Virus record (IMG/VR): IMGVR_UViG_3300044614_000336
Coordinates: 1 to 58,342 of that record
Length of the DNA stretch: 58,342 bases
Direction: 5' to 3' (one strand)
Source: a virus
Positions 1-7,039 of this stretch are shown here, piece after piece (positions within the stretch are counted from its first letter, which is position 1; each line of letters starts with the position of its first letter). The translations under genes were made by a program, and so were the position numbers. The notes beneath the pieces are model-generated. The model was not told the origin of the DNA. It ran no database searches and saw only the letters and a list, made by a program, of their open reading frames with translations.

Positions 1-130
1 TTGTGGTATTTGTTGCAACGAGAACTATATCTCCTGAGAAACCAGACTTCTTGATCGAATTGACCCAATACTTAAGATCGTCCCATCCATAGTTAGAAGC
101 GCCACCTATGATCAAATCTTTATTCATCAT
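1..130 (-). CDS. Partial protein at window edge, probably glycosyltransferase
   Basis: Only the first 43 codons are in the window; the rest lies beyond base 1. The start reads MMNKDLIIGGASNYGWDD and continues with a strand-helix pattern ending DIVLVATNTT, which resembles the N-terminus of phage nucleotide-sugar glycosyltransferases. GGAG sits 5 bases before the first ATG (130) and 8 before the second (127). It follows the FkbM methyltransferase gene by 9 bp and would be the last visible gene of the glycan cluster. The function is inferred from context and the short N-terminus only. Confidence 0.5.
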   Translation of the reverse strand, partial: MMNKDLIIGGASNYGWDDLKYWVNSIKKSGFSGDIVLVATNTT

Positions 131-139
131 AACTCTCCA

Positions 140-862
140 TCATACTTTAAAATAAAAATCATCCCATCTTGAGAACTCAATGAACTTTCTCTCATAACCA
201 TTTTTCATCATCAGTTGGTAAATTCTATCTCTGAACTCTACATTGAAGTTATGTTCAACAGTAAAAGTTCTAACGTCATAAGATTCGTTTGCAGAAAAAA
301 ACGATTCTAGAATATCATACTCACTACCTTCGGTATCAACAGAAATGTAATCGATAATATAAGGTGCTGAGTGTCTATCAAGTAAATCAACGAGACTTAC
401 AGTCTTAACGCTGATCAGAGAGTTTTCTTTTCTCTTCATTCGGTGTTCATCGTCATCACCAAAACCTTGTATAGTGGACAGACATGCATCATCAACAGCA
501 AGAAAATCTAAAGTCTTGTTCGTTTCAGTATAGACACAATCAAATGATATGTCTGTGTTTTCGTCATCTCTGTTTTGCTTTAGACTTGTATGCCAAACAG
601 GATTAGGTTCTGCTAGAATACCTTTCCAGTTATAATCTTTCGACAGCAGATATGTATTACTTCCATCTACACCATCGGTGGCACCAAACTCGACATAGAA
701 ACCATCTCTTTTGAATCCGCTTTCGTATAGTGCCCACACATCTTGAAAATTTTGTGAAGTTGATTCGTTACATAGAGATAGACAATGACCTAAAAACTTT
801 ATGCTCTCATTCTTTTTGACTTCATCTTGTTTTACAGTGTATAAAAAATTTATCAAATCCAT
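140..862 (-). CDS. FkbM family SAM-dependent methyltransferase
   Basis: A 240-residue protein with the FkbM methyltransferase layout. The SAM-binding glycine motif GFYVEFGATDG is at residues 54-64, a following acidic strand end is at ILAEPNP (about 82-88), and the family DTEGSEYDILE motif starts at residue 176. FkbM proteins O-methylate sugars or small molecules. The gene overlaps the upstream GT2 gene by 10 bp and is followed by another likely glycosyltransferase, so the natural reading is methylation of a glycan built by its neighbours. Whether the acceptor is a virion glycan, DNA or a host polymer cannot be seen. Confidence 0.85.
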   Translation of the reverse strand: MDLINFLYTVKQDEVKKNESIKFLGHCLSLCNESTSQNFQDVWALYESGFKRDGFYVEFGATDGVDGSNTYLLSKDYNWKGILAEPNPVWHTSLKQNRDDENTDISFDCVYTETNKTLDFLAVDDACLSTIQGFGDDDEHRMKRKENSLISVKTVSLVDLLDRHSAPYIIDYISVDTEGSEYDILESFFSANESYDVRTFTVEHNFNVEFRDRIYQLMMKNGYERKFIEFSRWDDFYFKV

Positions 863-1605
863 GGAAGTTGACCTTTGTAATGCTCAAGTTGTTTCTTGTT
901 ACCTTCAATGAAGAAGTTTCCATTAACAGATTGTGGATTGTTGTCTACACGATAGCATAGTGTATGCTTACCATTCGTGTCCCACTTGCTCATCTCTCTA
1001 ATCTTATAGAGATATCTGCGATCTTCACCCCATGCACCAGAATGCCAGAGATGACAAGTCAATTGAATAAACTCGCGCTTGAAAGCAAAAGCAGATGTAT
1101 CTACAAGATACTGAGGATTGTCGTGAGTGAAGTAGATAGGCCAGCGACCCAAGCTCTCACAGTTATCATCGACAATATACTGCTTGTCTGGAGTATAAAT
1201 CTTGCGAAGCGAATACGCCCAATCAAGATTGTTCTTTTCAATTGTTTGAACAAGAGTTGACACATGATCAGGTTCATACCAGTTATCTTCATCAAGAAAG
1301 AAGATATAATCTGAATCAATGAGATGTGGAAAAGAAGCGTAGATGCGTTGACCATTGAAACCGTTTGCACCAGTATTATAAGGTGTATATGCAACAGTCA
1401 CATTGTCTTGAAGCACCTCATCGTAATGAAGAGTGTTTGGAATCTGATCCATGACTGGACTGAAATGCTCAGGACCGTCAACAACGACAAGATGTTTGAT
1501 ATTTTTGTATGTTTGATTGGCAACGCTCTTTAATGCGTCAGTGAGTTTTGGTGAGCCAATAGTTGGTGTGATCACAGTCACAGATTTTTCAATAATGAGT
1601 TTCAT
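853..1605 (-). CDS. Family 2 glycosyltransferase (GT-A fold)
   Basis: A 250-residue GT2 protein. The N-terminal nucleotide-binding strand VTVITPTIGSP (residues 9-19) is followed by the helix LTDALKSVANQTYKNI, typical of GT2. DED at 105-107 in IFFLDEDNWYEP is the metal/nucleotide-sugar DxD-type motif, and GEDRRY near residue 194 could supply the catalytic acidic residue. It starts 52 bp after a sigma70-like promoter that begins at the pstS stop codon and leads a small operon with FkbM and the partial gene. Its substrate is unknown. Confidence 0.87.
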   Translation of the reverse strand: MKLIIEKSVTVITPTIGSPKLTDALKSVANQTYKNIKHLVVVDGPEHFSPVMDQIPNTLHYDEVLQDNVTVAYTPYNTGANGFNGQRIYASFPHLIDSDYIFFLDEDNWYEPDHVSTLVQTIEKNNLDWAYSLRKIYTPDKQYIVDDNCESLGRWPIYFTHDNPQYLVDTSAFAFKREFIQLTCHLWHSGAWGEDRRYLYKIREMSKWDTNGKHTLCYRVDNNPQSVNGNFFIEGNKKQLEHYKGQLPWI

Positions 1606-1620
1606 GATATACCTATAGTG

Positions 1621-1656
1621 AAAAGAGAGACACTAGTATATAGCATCTCTCTTCTA
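1621..1656 (-). terminator. Hairpin terminator after pstS
   Basis: On the minus strand a 12-bp stem (AGAGAGATGCTA with TAGTGTCTCTCT, two G-U pairs) encloses the 5-nt loop UAUAC and is followed by UUUUC. It lies directly after the pstS stop codon. The same CTA-UAUAC-UAG apex occurs in the terminator at 11177-11207. The loop DNA is also the -10 element of the next promoter. Confidence 0.7.
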
Positions 1657-1663
1657 TTGTCAA
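1635..1663 (-). promoter_or_regulatory. Sigma70-like promoter for the glycan operon
   Basis: The -35 box TTGACA (1658-1663, 6/6) directly abuts the pstS stop codon TAA (1664-1666). A 17-bp spacer leads to TATACT (1635-1640, 5/6 to TATAAT). It lies inside the pstS terminator hairpin, so transcripts starting here would carry only the 3' half of the stem. It would drive the GT2 gene starting at 1605. Confidence 0.65.
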
Positions 1664-2632
1664 TTAGTTGAGTGAGATAAGACCTTTTTCAGTCAAGTAA
1701 CCTTCTTCACCGATTGCGTCTTCACTCTGATACTCTTCCATAAATTCTTTCAAGTTTGGAATAACATCAAAGTGTTCGTTCTTGAAATACACAAACAATG
1801 GGCGAGAGATAGTATACTTACCTGCCTTGATTGCATCATACTCAGGAGCAATACCATCAACTGTAGCGCCCTTTACAGTAGATGAACTTTCTTCAAGGAA
1901 CGAATAGCCGAAGATACCAAGAGCATTTGGATTATTCTGTAGCTTCTGAATGATTAGAGTGTCATTCTCACCAGCTTCAATGAATGCACCATCTTCACGC
2001 ATAGACTTACACATAGACTTTTCTTCATCTTCGGTAACAGTCAATTCGTTGGCCTTAATAGCAGCCTTACATGCCTTTTCCATCACAAGTTCTACAAACG
2101 AGTCGCGTGTACCAGAAGTAGGCGGAGGACCAAGCACTTCAATCTTACCATCAGGCAATGCAGGATTTACGTCCTTCCATGTCTTATATGGATTCTCAAC
2201 AACTTCACCATCAATGATTACAAACTTAGCTAATGCACGATAGATATCATCTTTGGTTAAGTTCATATCTTCATGTTCTTTTGCCATAGCAATAACGATA
2301 GCATCATAACCAATCTTGACTTCGGTTGTAGTTACACCGTTTGACTTACAAGTTTCAGCTTCGCTGTCCTTCATAGGGCGAGATGCGTTCACTGCGTCAG
2401 GATGTTCGTCACCAACACCAGCGCAAAACAACTTAATGCCACCGCCTGTACCAGTAGACTCAACAACAGGAGTTGGTGCTCCAGATGTCTTACCGAACTG
2501 TTCTGCTACAGCAGTTGTGAAAGGATAAACTGTGGAAGAACCCACAATGCGAATAGTGTCACGGGACGCATATGCTGCGCTAGTACCAAAAGCAATAAGA
2601 GCAACAGCCAAAATAATCATATTATTCTTCAT
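1664..2632 (-). CDS. pstS: Phosphate ABC transporter substrate-binding protein PstS
   Basis: A 322-residue PstS-type phosphate-binding protein. The start at 2632 is preferred over upstream in-frame ATGs because GGAGA lies just ahead of it and it exposes a clean signal peptide (MKNNMIILAVALIAFGTSAAYA). The mature part begins with the family hallmark IRIVGSSTVYP, then STGTGGGIKLFC and PTSGTRDSF, the phosphate-contacting loops. PstS is a periplasmic phosphate receptor feeding PstCAB. Phage copies are known from marine cyanophages, where host PhoB can induce them; no clear pho box is visible here. It ends in a hairpin terminator and follows hsp20 and a DUF3563-like gene after another terminator. 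Confidence 0.93.
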   Translation of the reverse strand: MKNNMIILAVALIAFGTSAAYASRDTIRIVGSSTVYPFTTAVAEQFGKTSGAPTPVVESTGTGGGIKLFCAGVGDEHPDAVNASRPMKDSEAETCKSNGVTTTEVKIGYDAIVIAMAKEHEDMNLTKDDIYRALAKFVIIDGEVVENPYKTWKDVNPALPDGKIEVLGPPPTSGTRDSFVELVMEKACKAAIKANELTVTEDEEKSMCKSMREDGAFIEAGENDTLIIQKLQNNPNALGIFGYSFLEESSSTVKGATVDGIAPEYDAIKAGKYTISRPLFVYFKNEHFDVIPNLKEFMEEYQSEDAIGEEGYLTEKGLISLN

Positions 2633-2644
2633 ACATTTCTCCAT

Positions 2645-2676
2645 AATAAAACTGAGGGAGACCATTCCCCCTCAGT
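2645..2676 (-). terminator. Hairpin terminator before pstS
   Basis: On the minus strand ACTGAGGG pairs with CCCTCAGT (8 bp, 2669-2676 with 2651-2658), followed by TTTTATT. It separates the hsp20/DUF3563-like unit from pstS, with the pstS ribosome-binding site just beyond. Confidence 0.75.
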
Positions 2677-2687
2677 ATGTAGTTTAG

Positions 2688-2837
2688 TTACCAGTTACTT
2701 CTTTGTGCATGAGACATTCGGTCCCATTCACGCTGAAGGTATTCAAGATGTACTTGATCTGTAGCTTGACTTAGAAAGTCATGCATACGTTCTTGTTGAC
2801 TGCGAACAGAAAACAATTTCTTTAAGTATTTGACCAT
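2688..2837 (-). CDS. DUF3563-like small protein (49 aa)
   Basis: A short gene running from ATG at 2837, which overlaps the hsp20 stop as TAATG, to TAA at 2688-2690. It encodes 49 residues beginning MVKYLKKLFSVRSQQERM, then HDFLSQATDQVHLEYLQREW and DRMSHAQRSNW. The core pattern (a basic amphipathic start, then YL/FL-x-Q-A-T-D-x-V-x-LEYR-like, then a short helix) resembles the bacterial DUF3563 family. Function is unknown. Tight coupling to hsp20 and a terminator after its stop support a real gene. Confidence 0.65.
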   Translation of the reverse strand: MVKYLKKLFSVRSQQERMHDFLSQATDQVHLEYLQREWDRMSHAQRSNW

Positions 2838-3331
2838 TACTTGTCGCCATACTTTTCTGATAAGAACTGCTTTGTCGCTTCACCATTATGTGAATCTTCT
2901 TTTTCACCAATGTTGATCTTCTTTGGCTTCTTCTCTTCAGGAATGAAGCGTTCAAGCCAAATCTTGAGCATACCGTTGATCAAGTCTGCATTCTTGACTT
3001 CAACTGTATCTGCAAGTGTGAACTGTCGAGTGAATGCTCGTTCTGCAATACCCTTGTAGATATAGTCAGCATCTTCTGATGAGACATTACCCTTGATGGT
3101 AAGTGTACCATCTTGCAGTTCAAGTTCAAGATCCTGCTTACCGAAACCGGCCACAGCCAACTCAATCACATACTTATTTTCATCAACCTTCTTGATGTTA
3201 TATGGAGGATAAGTTGGAATCTTAGGCATGGCTTCACTCATCTCAGCAAGACGCTTGAGAATAGGTTCAAAACCAATTGTTGTGTTGAATTGCTTAGAAA
3301 AAGAAAAAGGATCGTAGATTAACTTGTGCAT
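2837..3331 (-). CDS. hsp20: Small heat-shock protein Hsp20 (alpha-crystallin)
   Basis: A 164-residue protein with an IbpA-like layout: an N-terminal arm (MHKLIYDPFSFSKQFNTTIGFEPIL), an alpha-crystallin domain from about residue 41 (YPPYNIKKVDENKYVIELAVAGF) to about 140, and the conserved strand LINGMLKIWLERFIPEE near its end. Hsp20 proteins hold unfolded proteins as oligomers without ATP. Hsp20 is a common accessory gene of marine T4-like phages, proposed to help scaffold or capsid folding. It overlaps the DUF3563-like gene by one base and starts about 50 bp after the tRNA-like element. Confidence 0.92.
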   Translation of the reverse strand: MHKLIYDPFSFSKQFNTTIGFEPILKRLAEMSEAMPKIPTYPPYNIKKVDENKYVIELAVAGFGKQDLELELQDGTLTIKGNVSSEDADYIYKGIAERAFTRQFTLADTVEVKNADLINGMLKIWLERFIPEEKKPKKINIGEKEDSHNGEATKQFLSEKYGDK

Positions 3332-3384
3332 TTGTAACTCCTATTAAGCAAGTTGTTTAGTTATAGCTTCCCATTAGGCGAAGC

Positions 3385-3454
3385 TGGAGCGGGGGTAAGA
3401 CTTGACACTCACATCGTTTGATTGGAACCAACCGTTTTCATTAAACTACCCCGC
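3385..3454 (-). tRNA. Degenerate tRNA-like sequence, Gly(UCC) or Trp(CCA)
   Basis: The 70-nt minus-strand sequence folds as a shortened tRNA. It has a 6-bp acceptor stem (GCGGGG with CCCCGC) followed by TCCA, a D-arm GTTT/AAAC, an anticodon arm GTTGG-TTCCAAT-CAAAC with one G-A mismatch, and a T-arm GTGAG/CTTAC with an 8-nt loop. Overall it resembles phage tRNA-Gly(UCC) but lacks the D-loop GG and one acceptor pair. The best-paired anticodon arm would place CCA (Trp) in the anticodon instead. The encoded CCA end and its position between genes argue for a former or unusual tRNA; function is doubtful. Confidence 0.45.
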
Positions 3455-3515
3455 ATAAGTGAGATACGCATTACTTCATTCTCACATCAATATATAGACA
3501 ACATTTTAGACAATT

Positions 3516-3887
3516 TTAAGATTTTGGACTACCATCAACTACAGTTTCTTCAGAAGAAGAGATTGGATGATATATACCATCAGCAACATATTCATCATCT
3601 TGACGAGCTAATCTTTTACCTTCTACATAGACAAATGATGAGCACACTACCATAGGAGGTATATGCACGGGACAACCGCAAGGAATTGTAGTGTGACCAG
3701 TCATCTTATCACCAAATCTAACTACACCATAAGGCGGATTACCTACAAAGACCGTAGATGATCCTTCATCTGTAGCTTGAGTTGATGGATTATCACACCT
3801 TGGTAAACCACTCGGACATATTGTACCTGGTGTACCGTCTGGTGCTGCTACAGTATCTATACCACCCTTACGTGCTAGTCCTGGCAT
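3516..3887 (-). CDS. PAAR-motif baseplate spike tip protein (gp5.4-like)
   Basis: A 123-residue glycine- and proline-rich protein with a PAAR layout: MPGLARKGGIDT at the start (in place of PAARxGD), two central stretches, and GHTTIPCGCPVHIPPMVV and RLARQDDEYVADGIYHP later. PAAR proteins form the sharp cone on the gp5-type puncturing spike; the Cys/His pairs CGCPVH are consistent with metal binding at the tip. In T4 this role is played by gp5.4. It overlaps the dUTPase gene stop by one base (TAATG). Confidence 0.82.
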   Translation of the reverse strand: MPGLARKGGIDTVAAPDGTPGTICPSGLPRCDNPSTQATDEGSSTVFVGNPPYGVVRFGDKMTGHTTIPCGCPVHIPPMVVCSSFVYVEGKRLARQDDEYVADGIYHPISSSEETVVDGSPKS

Positions 3888-4459
3888 TACACTACCTTTC
3901 TTGGTCTTCCTCTGCCGCGCTTAATCGGTAGAACAATTTCTAAATCACCTGAAAGAGAGACACCAGTTGAACCTAGACCACCAACTCTATCTGTCTTCTT
4001 ATTTGGCGCATCAAAAATTTCCCATAGAACATACTCTTCTTGCTTGATTAATTCTGCTTGTGCGATACGATCACCATCAAGAATTGAATAATCTACATCT
4101 GACAAGTTTGCTATGAGAATGAATGTTTCTTCAACATAATCTGAATCAATCACGGCTTCCATATTTGCAAGAACAAGACCCTGCTTTAAAGATAGACCTG
4201 ATCTTGGATGAATACGAACAGAGTATCCCTTTGGGATATCAAAGATCAATCCAGTAGGCAACATAGCACGATCACCAGGCATGATACGAGCTTTACCATT
4301 ACTCATTTGTCGTGTGTAAGGTGCATTGTATTGATTGTATCCTTTGAATTCAAATTTACCAGCACTCTGAAATGAGATATCAAAACAAGCCGACTGCCTT
4401 GTTGCGAACTTTGGTAATACGATATTAGGATGTGTCTTGTAAACGCTCAATCTATTCAT
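3887..4459 (-). CDS. dut: dUTP diphosphatase with C-terminal AT-hook-like tail
   Basis: A 190-residue trimeric-type dUTPase that hydrolyses dUTP to dUMP and pyrophosphate. The five family motifs are visible: ACFDI (24-28), PRSG (85-88), AVIDSDYVEE (102-111), DRIAQ (130-134) and GGLGSTG (160-166). An insertion at about 42-58 separates motif 1 from the core. The start at 4459 has GGAG seven bases upstream; the longer ORF would run into the preceding gene. Unusually, the last residues are IKRGRGRPRKVV, an AT-hook-like GRP core set in basic residues, suggesting DNA minor-groove binding. Confidence 0.92.
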   Translation of the reverse strand: MNRLSVYKTHPNIVLPKFATRQSACFDISFQSAGKFEFKGYNQYNAPYTRQMSNGKARIMPGDRAMLPTGLIFDIPKGYSVRIHPRSGLSLKQGLVLANMEAVIDSDYVEETFILIANLSDVDYSILDGDRIAQAELIKQEEYVLWEIFDAPNKKTDRVGGLGSTGVSLSGDLEIVLPIKRGRGRPRKVV

Positions 4460-4479
4460 AATATACTCCGTTGTCATTA

Positions 4480-5796
4480 TTATCTTGAAATTTCTTCCCA
4501 ATCCATGGAACCATGAACTTCTAAACCATCAGTCACTCCTGTAACTGAGAGAGTTAGAGGATAACCAGCTGTACCATTCAAAGAATCTCTTTCTAACTGG
4601 AACTTAAATAGTGCTTCTTTTAGAATATCGGTCGGCACGGAACTCTGAGTATCTGATGCCATATATCCTTGAGCCATTACTACGCCACCAGTTACAACAT
4701 TGTTTGCTACCATGTTATATTCAACAGCCGAATCTGTACCAGCAGATGTAAACGTGTTATTAGCCAATGTTCCGTTACGAATGACTTTCCATAAAAACTT
4801 ACCGTTATTACCAATACCCATTACTGATAATGCAGTAAGAATAACTATAGCATCTTTTCTGTCAGCTTTCAATCGTATTGATGCAACAACATAGTCTGTA
4901 CCAGCAATAGGCAAGTTTCTAGGTGTTTTTATTTCTGTACCAATAGCCTGCTGGAATCCTCTGAGTTCGTAACCACCTTCTGAGATGACAGTAGAACACA
5001 CCTGCTTCAATATGCTATTGTTGCCTGTAGTACCAACATTCCTAATCTCATATCTCAGAGGCAGAGATGCAGTAGTCATATATGTAGAAGTGATGCGATT
5101 GGCGTGATGAAAAGAGTGGCAGTGAATTAGTTGACCGTCGATTACAAATCCACAACGAACAGAACCAAGACCTAACCATTCAATATCTGTAAAGAGAATT
5201 TGTGCTTTACTCAAGTCTAAAGTTCTCTGAGATGGGCTACCCTCTACTGCACCAAGAAGTGTGTCTATATTCCAATCTGCTTGTGCAACTCTATTTTCAG
5301 TCACTACGCCAGATGATAAACTTCTTTCAACAAAATAGATATCGTTGTTGGCCTGTTCTAGGTAGATGCCGTTGTTTGCACCAAAGTATCCGACACGTTG
5401 TATTAGATTTGTCTGAGCATTGGCCATTACAAACGTATTCATTACCTGTAATGATTTACCAGGTTGATATGAGAAGACTTTGGTTGTCTCACGGATAATT
5501 TCTTGACTGCTAGTTGTACCAACAGAGAGATTGATTAGACCTTCGTTAGGAGAGAATGTGATTGTGGTACCAGAACTATTAGACTGTACCCAAAGTCCGT
5601 TGTCTCTATATCTGTGAGATGAATCGAATAGGGTTAATGGCATAGAAACTCTAGAACGACCAAATGCGTCTACGGACATACCAGACGGATTAGCTGGACC
5701 AACAAGATTGCCGTATTGATCGGCTAACATCATGACTTCAAAGATTGTAGTCTCTTGTGGTAGATACTTGTGAGTATCTTTACGGAACTGTGCCAT
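4480..5796 (-). CDS. Putative virion structural protein
   Basis: A 438-residue protein of a type conserved in marine T4-like phages and annotated there as structural. It begins MAQFRKDTHKYLPQETTIFE, continues with GPANPSGMSVDAFGRSRVS, is beta-rich throughout (for example TASLPLRYEIRN and KQVCSTVISEGGYELRGF), and ends LEVHGSMDWEEISR. No enzymatic motif is visible. The exact place in the particle is unknown; location beside a PAAR spike gene favours baseplate, tail or fibre. It overlaps nothing and is separated from regA by one base. Confidence 0.6.
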   Translation of the reverse strand: MAQFRKDTHKYLPQETTIFEVMMLADQYGNLVGPANPSGMSVDAFGRSRVSMPLTLFDSSHRYRDNGLWVQSNSSGTTITFSPNEGLINLSVGTTSSQEIIRETTKVFSYQPGKSLQVMNTFVMANAQTNLIQRVGYFGANNGIYLEQANNDIYFVERSLSSGVVTENRVAQADWNIDTLLGAVEGSPSQRTLDLSKAQILFTDIEWLGLGSVRCGFVIDGQLIHCHSFHHANRITSTYMTTASLPLRYEIRNVGTTGNNSILKQVCSTVISEGGYELRGFQQAIGTEIKTPRNLPIAGTDYVVASIRLKADRKDAIVILTALSVMGIGNNGKFLWKVIRNGTLANNTFTSAGTDSAVEYNMVANNVVTGGVVMAQGYMASDTQSSVPTDILKEALFKFQLERDSLNGTAGYPLTLSVTGVTDGLEVHGSMDWEEISR

Positions 5797-5797
5797 A

Positions 5798-6202
5798 CTA
5801 TTCTTCCTTGCGTTTCTTGCCTATATTATATTTAGCTACAAGATTCCACTCGGACTTTTCTTTATGTGAAATGATCTTGATTTGACTTAGCGGTGAGACA
5901 GGATCTTTGGACTTTTCTTCATCTACAAGATTTGCTAGATTCCATTCATGAAGCAGATTAGCAATCGTATTCAATCGACCACGATCTTCATCCGAAAAGT
6001 CTGATTGTTTACCATCCAATATGAATAGCTGTTTGAAGTGTACTATGTAGTACTTACCCTGCTTGTGGAGAATATGACAGGATTGATATAGTGTCTTTTC
6101 TTTTTTTGAGGCTACACCGATGCGCGAAAGCGTTTCTTTAATCTTTAAGAAGTCATCTGGTTCATTTAGCGTTACCTCCACGAGTTCGCTTAGATTTATC
6201 AT
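5798..6202 (-). CDS. regA: RegA translational repressor
   Basis: A 134-residue homologue of T4 RegA, which binds ribosome-binding sites of early phage mRNAs and represses their translation. Diagnostic stretches are TLNEPDDFLKIKETLSRIGVA, LYQSCHILHKQGKYYIVHFK and the C-terminal EWNLVAKYNIGK, which align closely with T4 RegA. It sits right after gene 62, as in T4, and overlaps it by 41 bp. The ATG at 6202 has GGTGG upstream; a downstream GTG (VEVTLNEP) would align best with the T4 N-terminus, so the start is slightly uncertain. Confidence 0.92.
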   Translation of the reverse strand: MINLSELVEVTLNEPDDFLKIKETLSRIGVASKKEKTLYQSCHILHKQGKYYIVHFKQLFILDGKQSDFSDEDRGRLNTIANLLHEWNLANLVDEEKSKDPVSPLSQIKIISHKEKSEWNLVAKYNIGKKRKEE

Positions 6203-6581
6203 TCAAACCACCTTTATCTATTCTTTTTCTTATCTCATTTATCTGGTCATTTGAAAGAATTTTCATAGCTTCCTTTGCCTTTTCATCAGAGTACTGGTAG
6301 TACTCTTTGATAACTTCTATGTCATCAGCACTATCTTTTTTATGCCATTTCTGAAAAGGTCTTTTATATGACCTGATAGTATTTAGCAGATAGTGAAATT
6401 GAAGAAGCTTATCTGTATTTGGCATCTTGTTCATCTCATTTGAGAACAGAATGCAGTCATAATGATATGACAAAGCACGGTTGATAATGAATGGATTGTA
6501 TTCTTTTTCATTATCAACCGTTATGACGTTCTTCTTTGTTTGCAGTATTGCAGGCACAACTTCTTTGAATAGATCAGTCAT
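6162..6581 (-). CDS. 62: gp62 clamp-loader small subunit
   Basis: A 139-residue protein matching marine-phage gp62: NEKEYNPFIINRALSYHYDC, NEMNKMP, RPFQKWHKK and KEYYQYSDEKAKEAMKIL. gp62 forms a 1:4 complex with gp44 that loads the gp45 clamp on DNA. It is shorter than T4 gp62 (187 aa), as in cyanophages. The ATG at 6581 overlaps the stop of the preceding gene (TAATG) with GGAG upstream; a GTG three codons earlier is possible. Gene order 45-44-62-regA matches T4, with extra genes inserted. Confidence 0.85.
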   Translation of the reverse strand: MTDLFKEVVPAILQTKKNVITVDNEKEYNPFIINRALSYHYDCILFSNEMNKMPNTDKLLQFHYLLNTIRSYKRPFQKWHKKDSADDIEVIKEYYQYSDEKAKEAMKILSNDQINEIRKRIDKGGLNDKSKRTRGGNAK

Positions 6582-7039
6582 TAATTCCACTCCGAAACTG
6601 AGTATCTTTGAAGTATCTTACACTCTTCTTCAGTCATAGAAAAGAGTTCTTTCATGCTTTCTTGCTTGATAGGTATGAGTATCATATCTCTACCATCTTT
6701 CGTCTGATAGCCACTATACTGCATCTTCTTTGACTCAATGGCATATACTTTACCAGTGCTGAAATGCTCTCTCTTTTTTGTTGGTATTGAAACAAAGAAT
6801 ACCCAGTCAGCATTGAGACACTTCTTAAGCTGGTTTTGCTTGAACGAAAATGAATCCTTGCTGACAAAGGGCACCTGAGTTTTGACCTCAATCTTCTTGT
6901 TCTTTACAATCATGTCTTTCTGACTGTCATACTGATCAATAGATGCCTCAACTACAACACCCTTTCGACTGAAGTAGTTGAGGACTATTGTCTCACCAGC
7001 GCGACCTAGCTTTGCCTGTAGACTATCGCTGTCAAACAT
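6581..7039 (-). CDS. Predicted PD-(D/E)XK nuclease-fold protein
   Basis: A 152-residue protein with a PD-(D/E)XK-like arrangement: an N-terminal helix GRAGE (12-16) with a conserved Glu, then SQKDMIV with Asp42, then the strand IEVKTQ (50-55) holding the E-x-K pair Glu51 and Lys53, then a predicted helix QNQLKKCLNADWVFFVSI. This matches Hjc- and restriction-type nucleases, though activity is inferred only. ATG at 7039 is inside the gene 44 stop region; a GTG at 7045 is an alternative. It lies between the two clamp-loader subunit genes. Confidence 0.62.
   Translation of the reverse strand: MFDSDSLQAKLGRAGETIVLNYFSRKGVVVEASIDQYDSQKDMIVKNKKIEVKTQVPFVSKDSFSFKQNQLKKCLNADWVFFVSIPTKKREHFSTGKVYAIESKKMQYSGYQTKDGRDMILIPIKQESMKELFSMTEEECKILQRYSVSEWN

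Noticed and set aside
1664-2665. Eleven-residue longer PstS start
   Set aside because: It would place extra residues before a clean signal peptide; GGAG is positioned for the ATG at 2632.
3422-3655. 77-aa plus-strand frame over the tRNA-like element
   Set aside because: No ribosome site or family, and it runs antisense into the PAAR gene.
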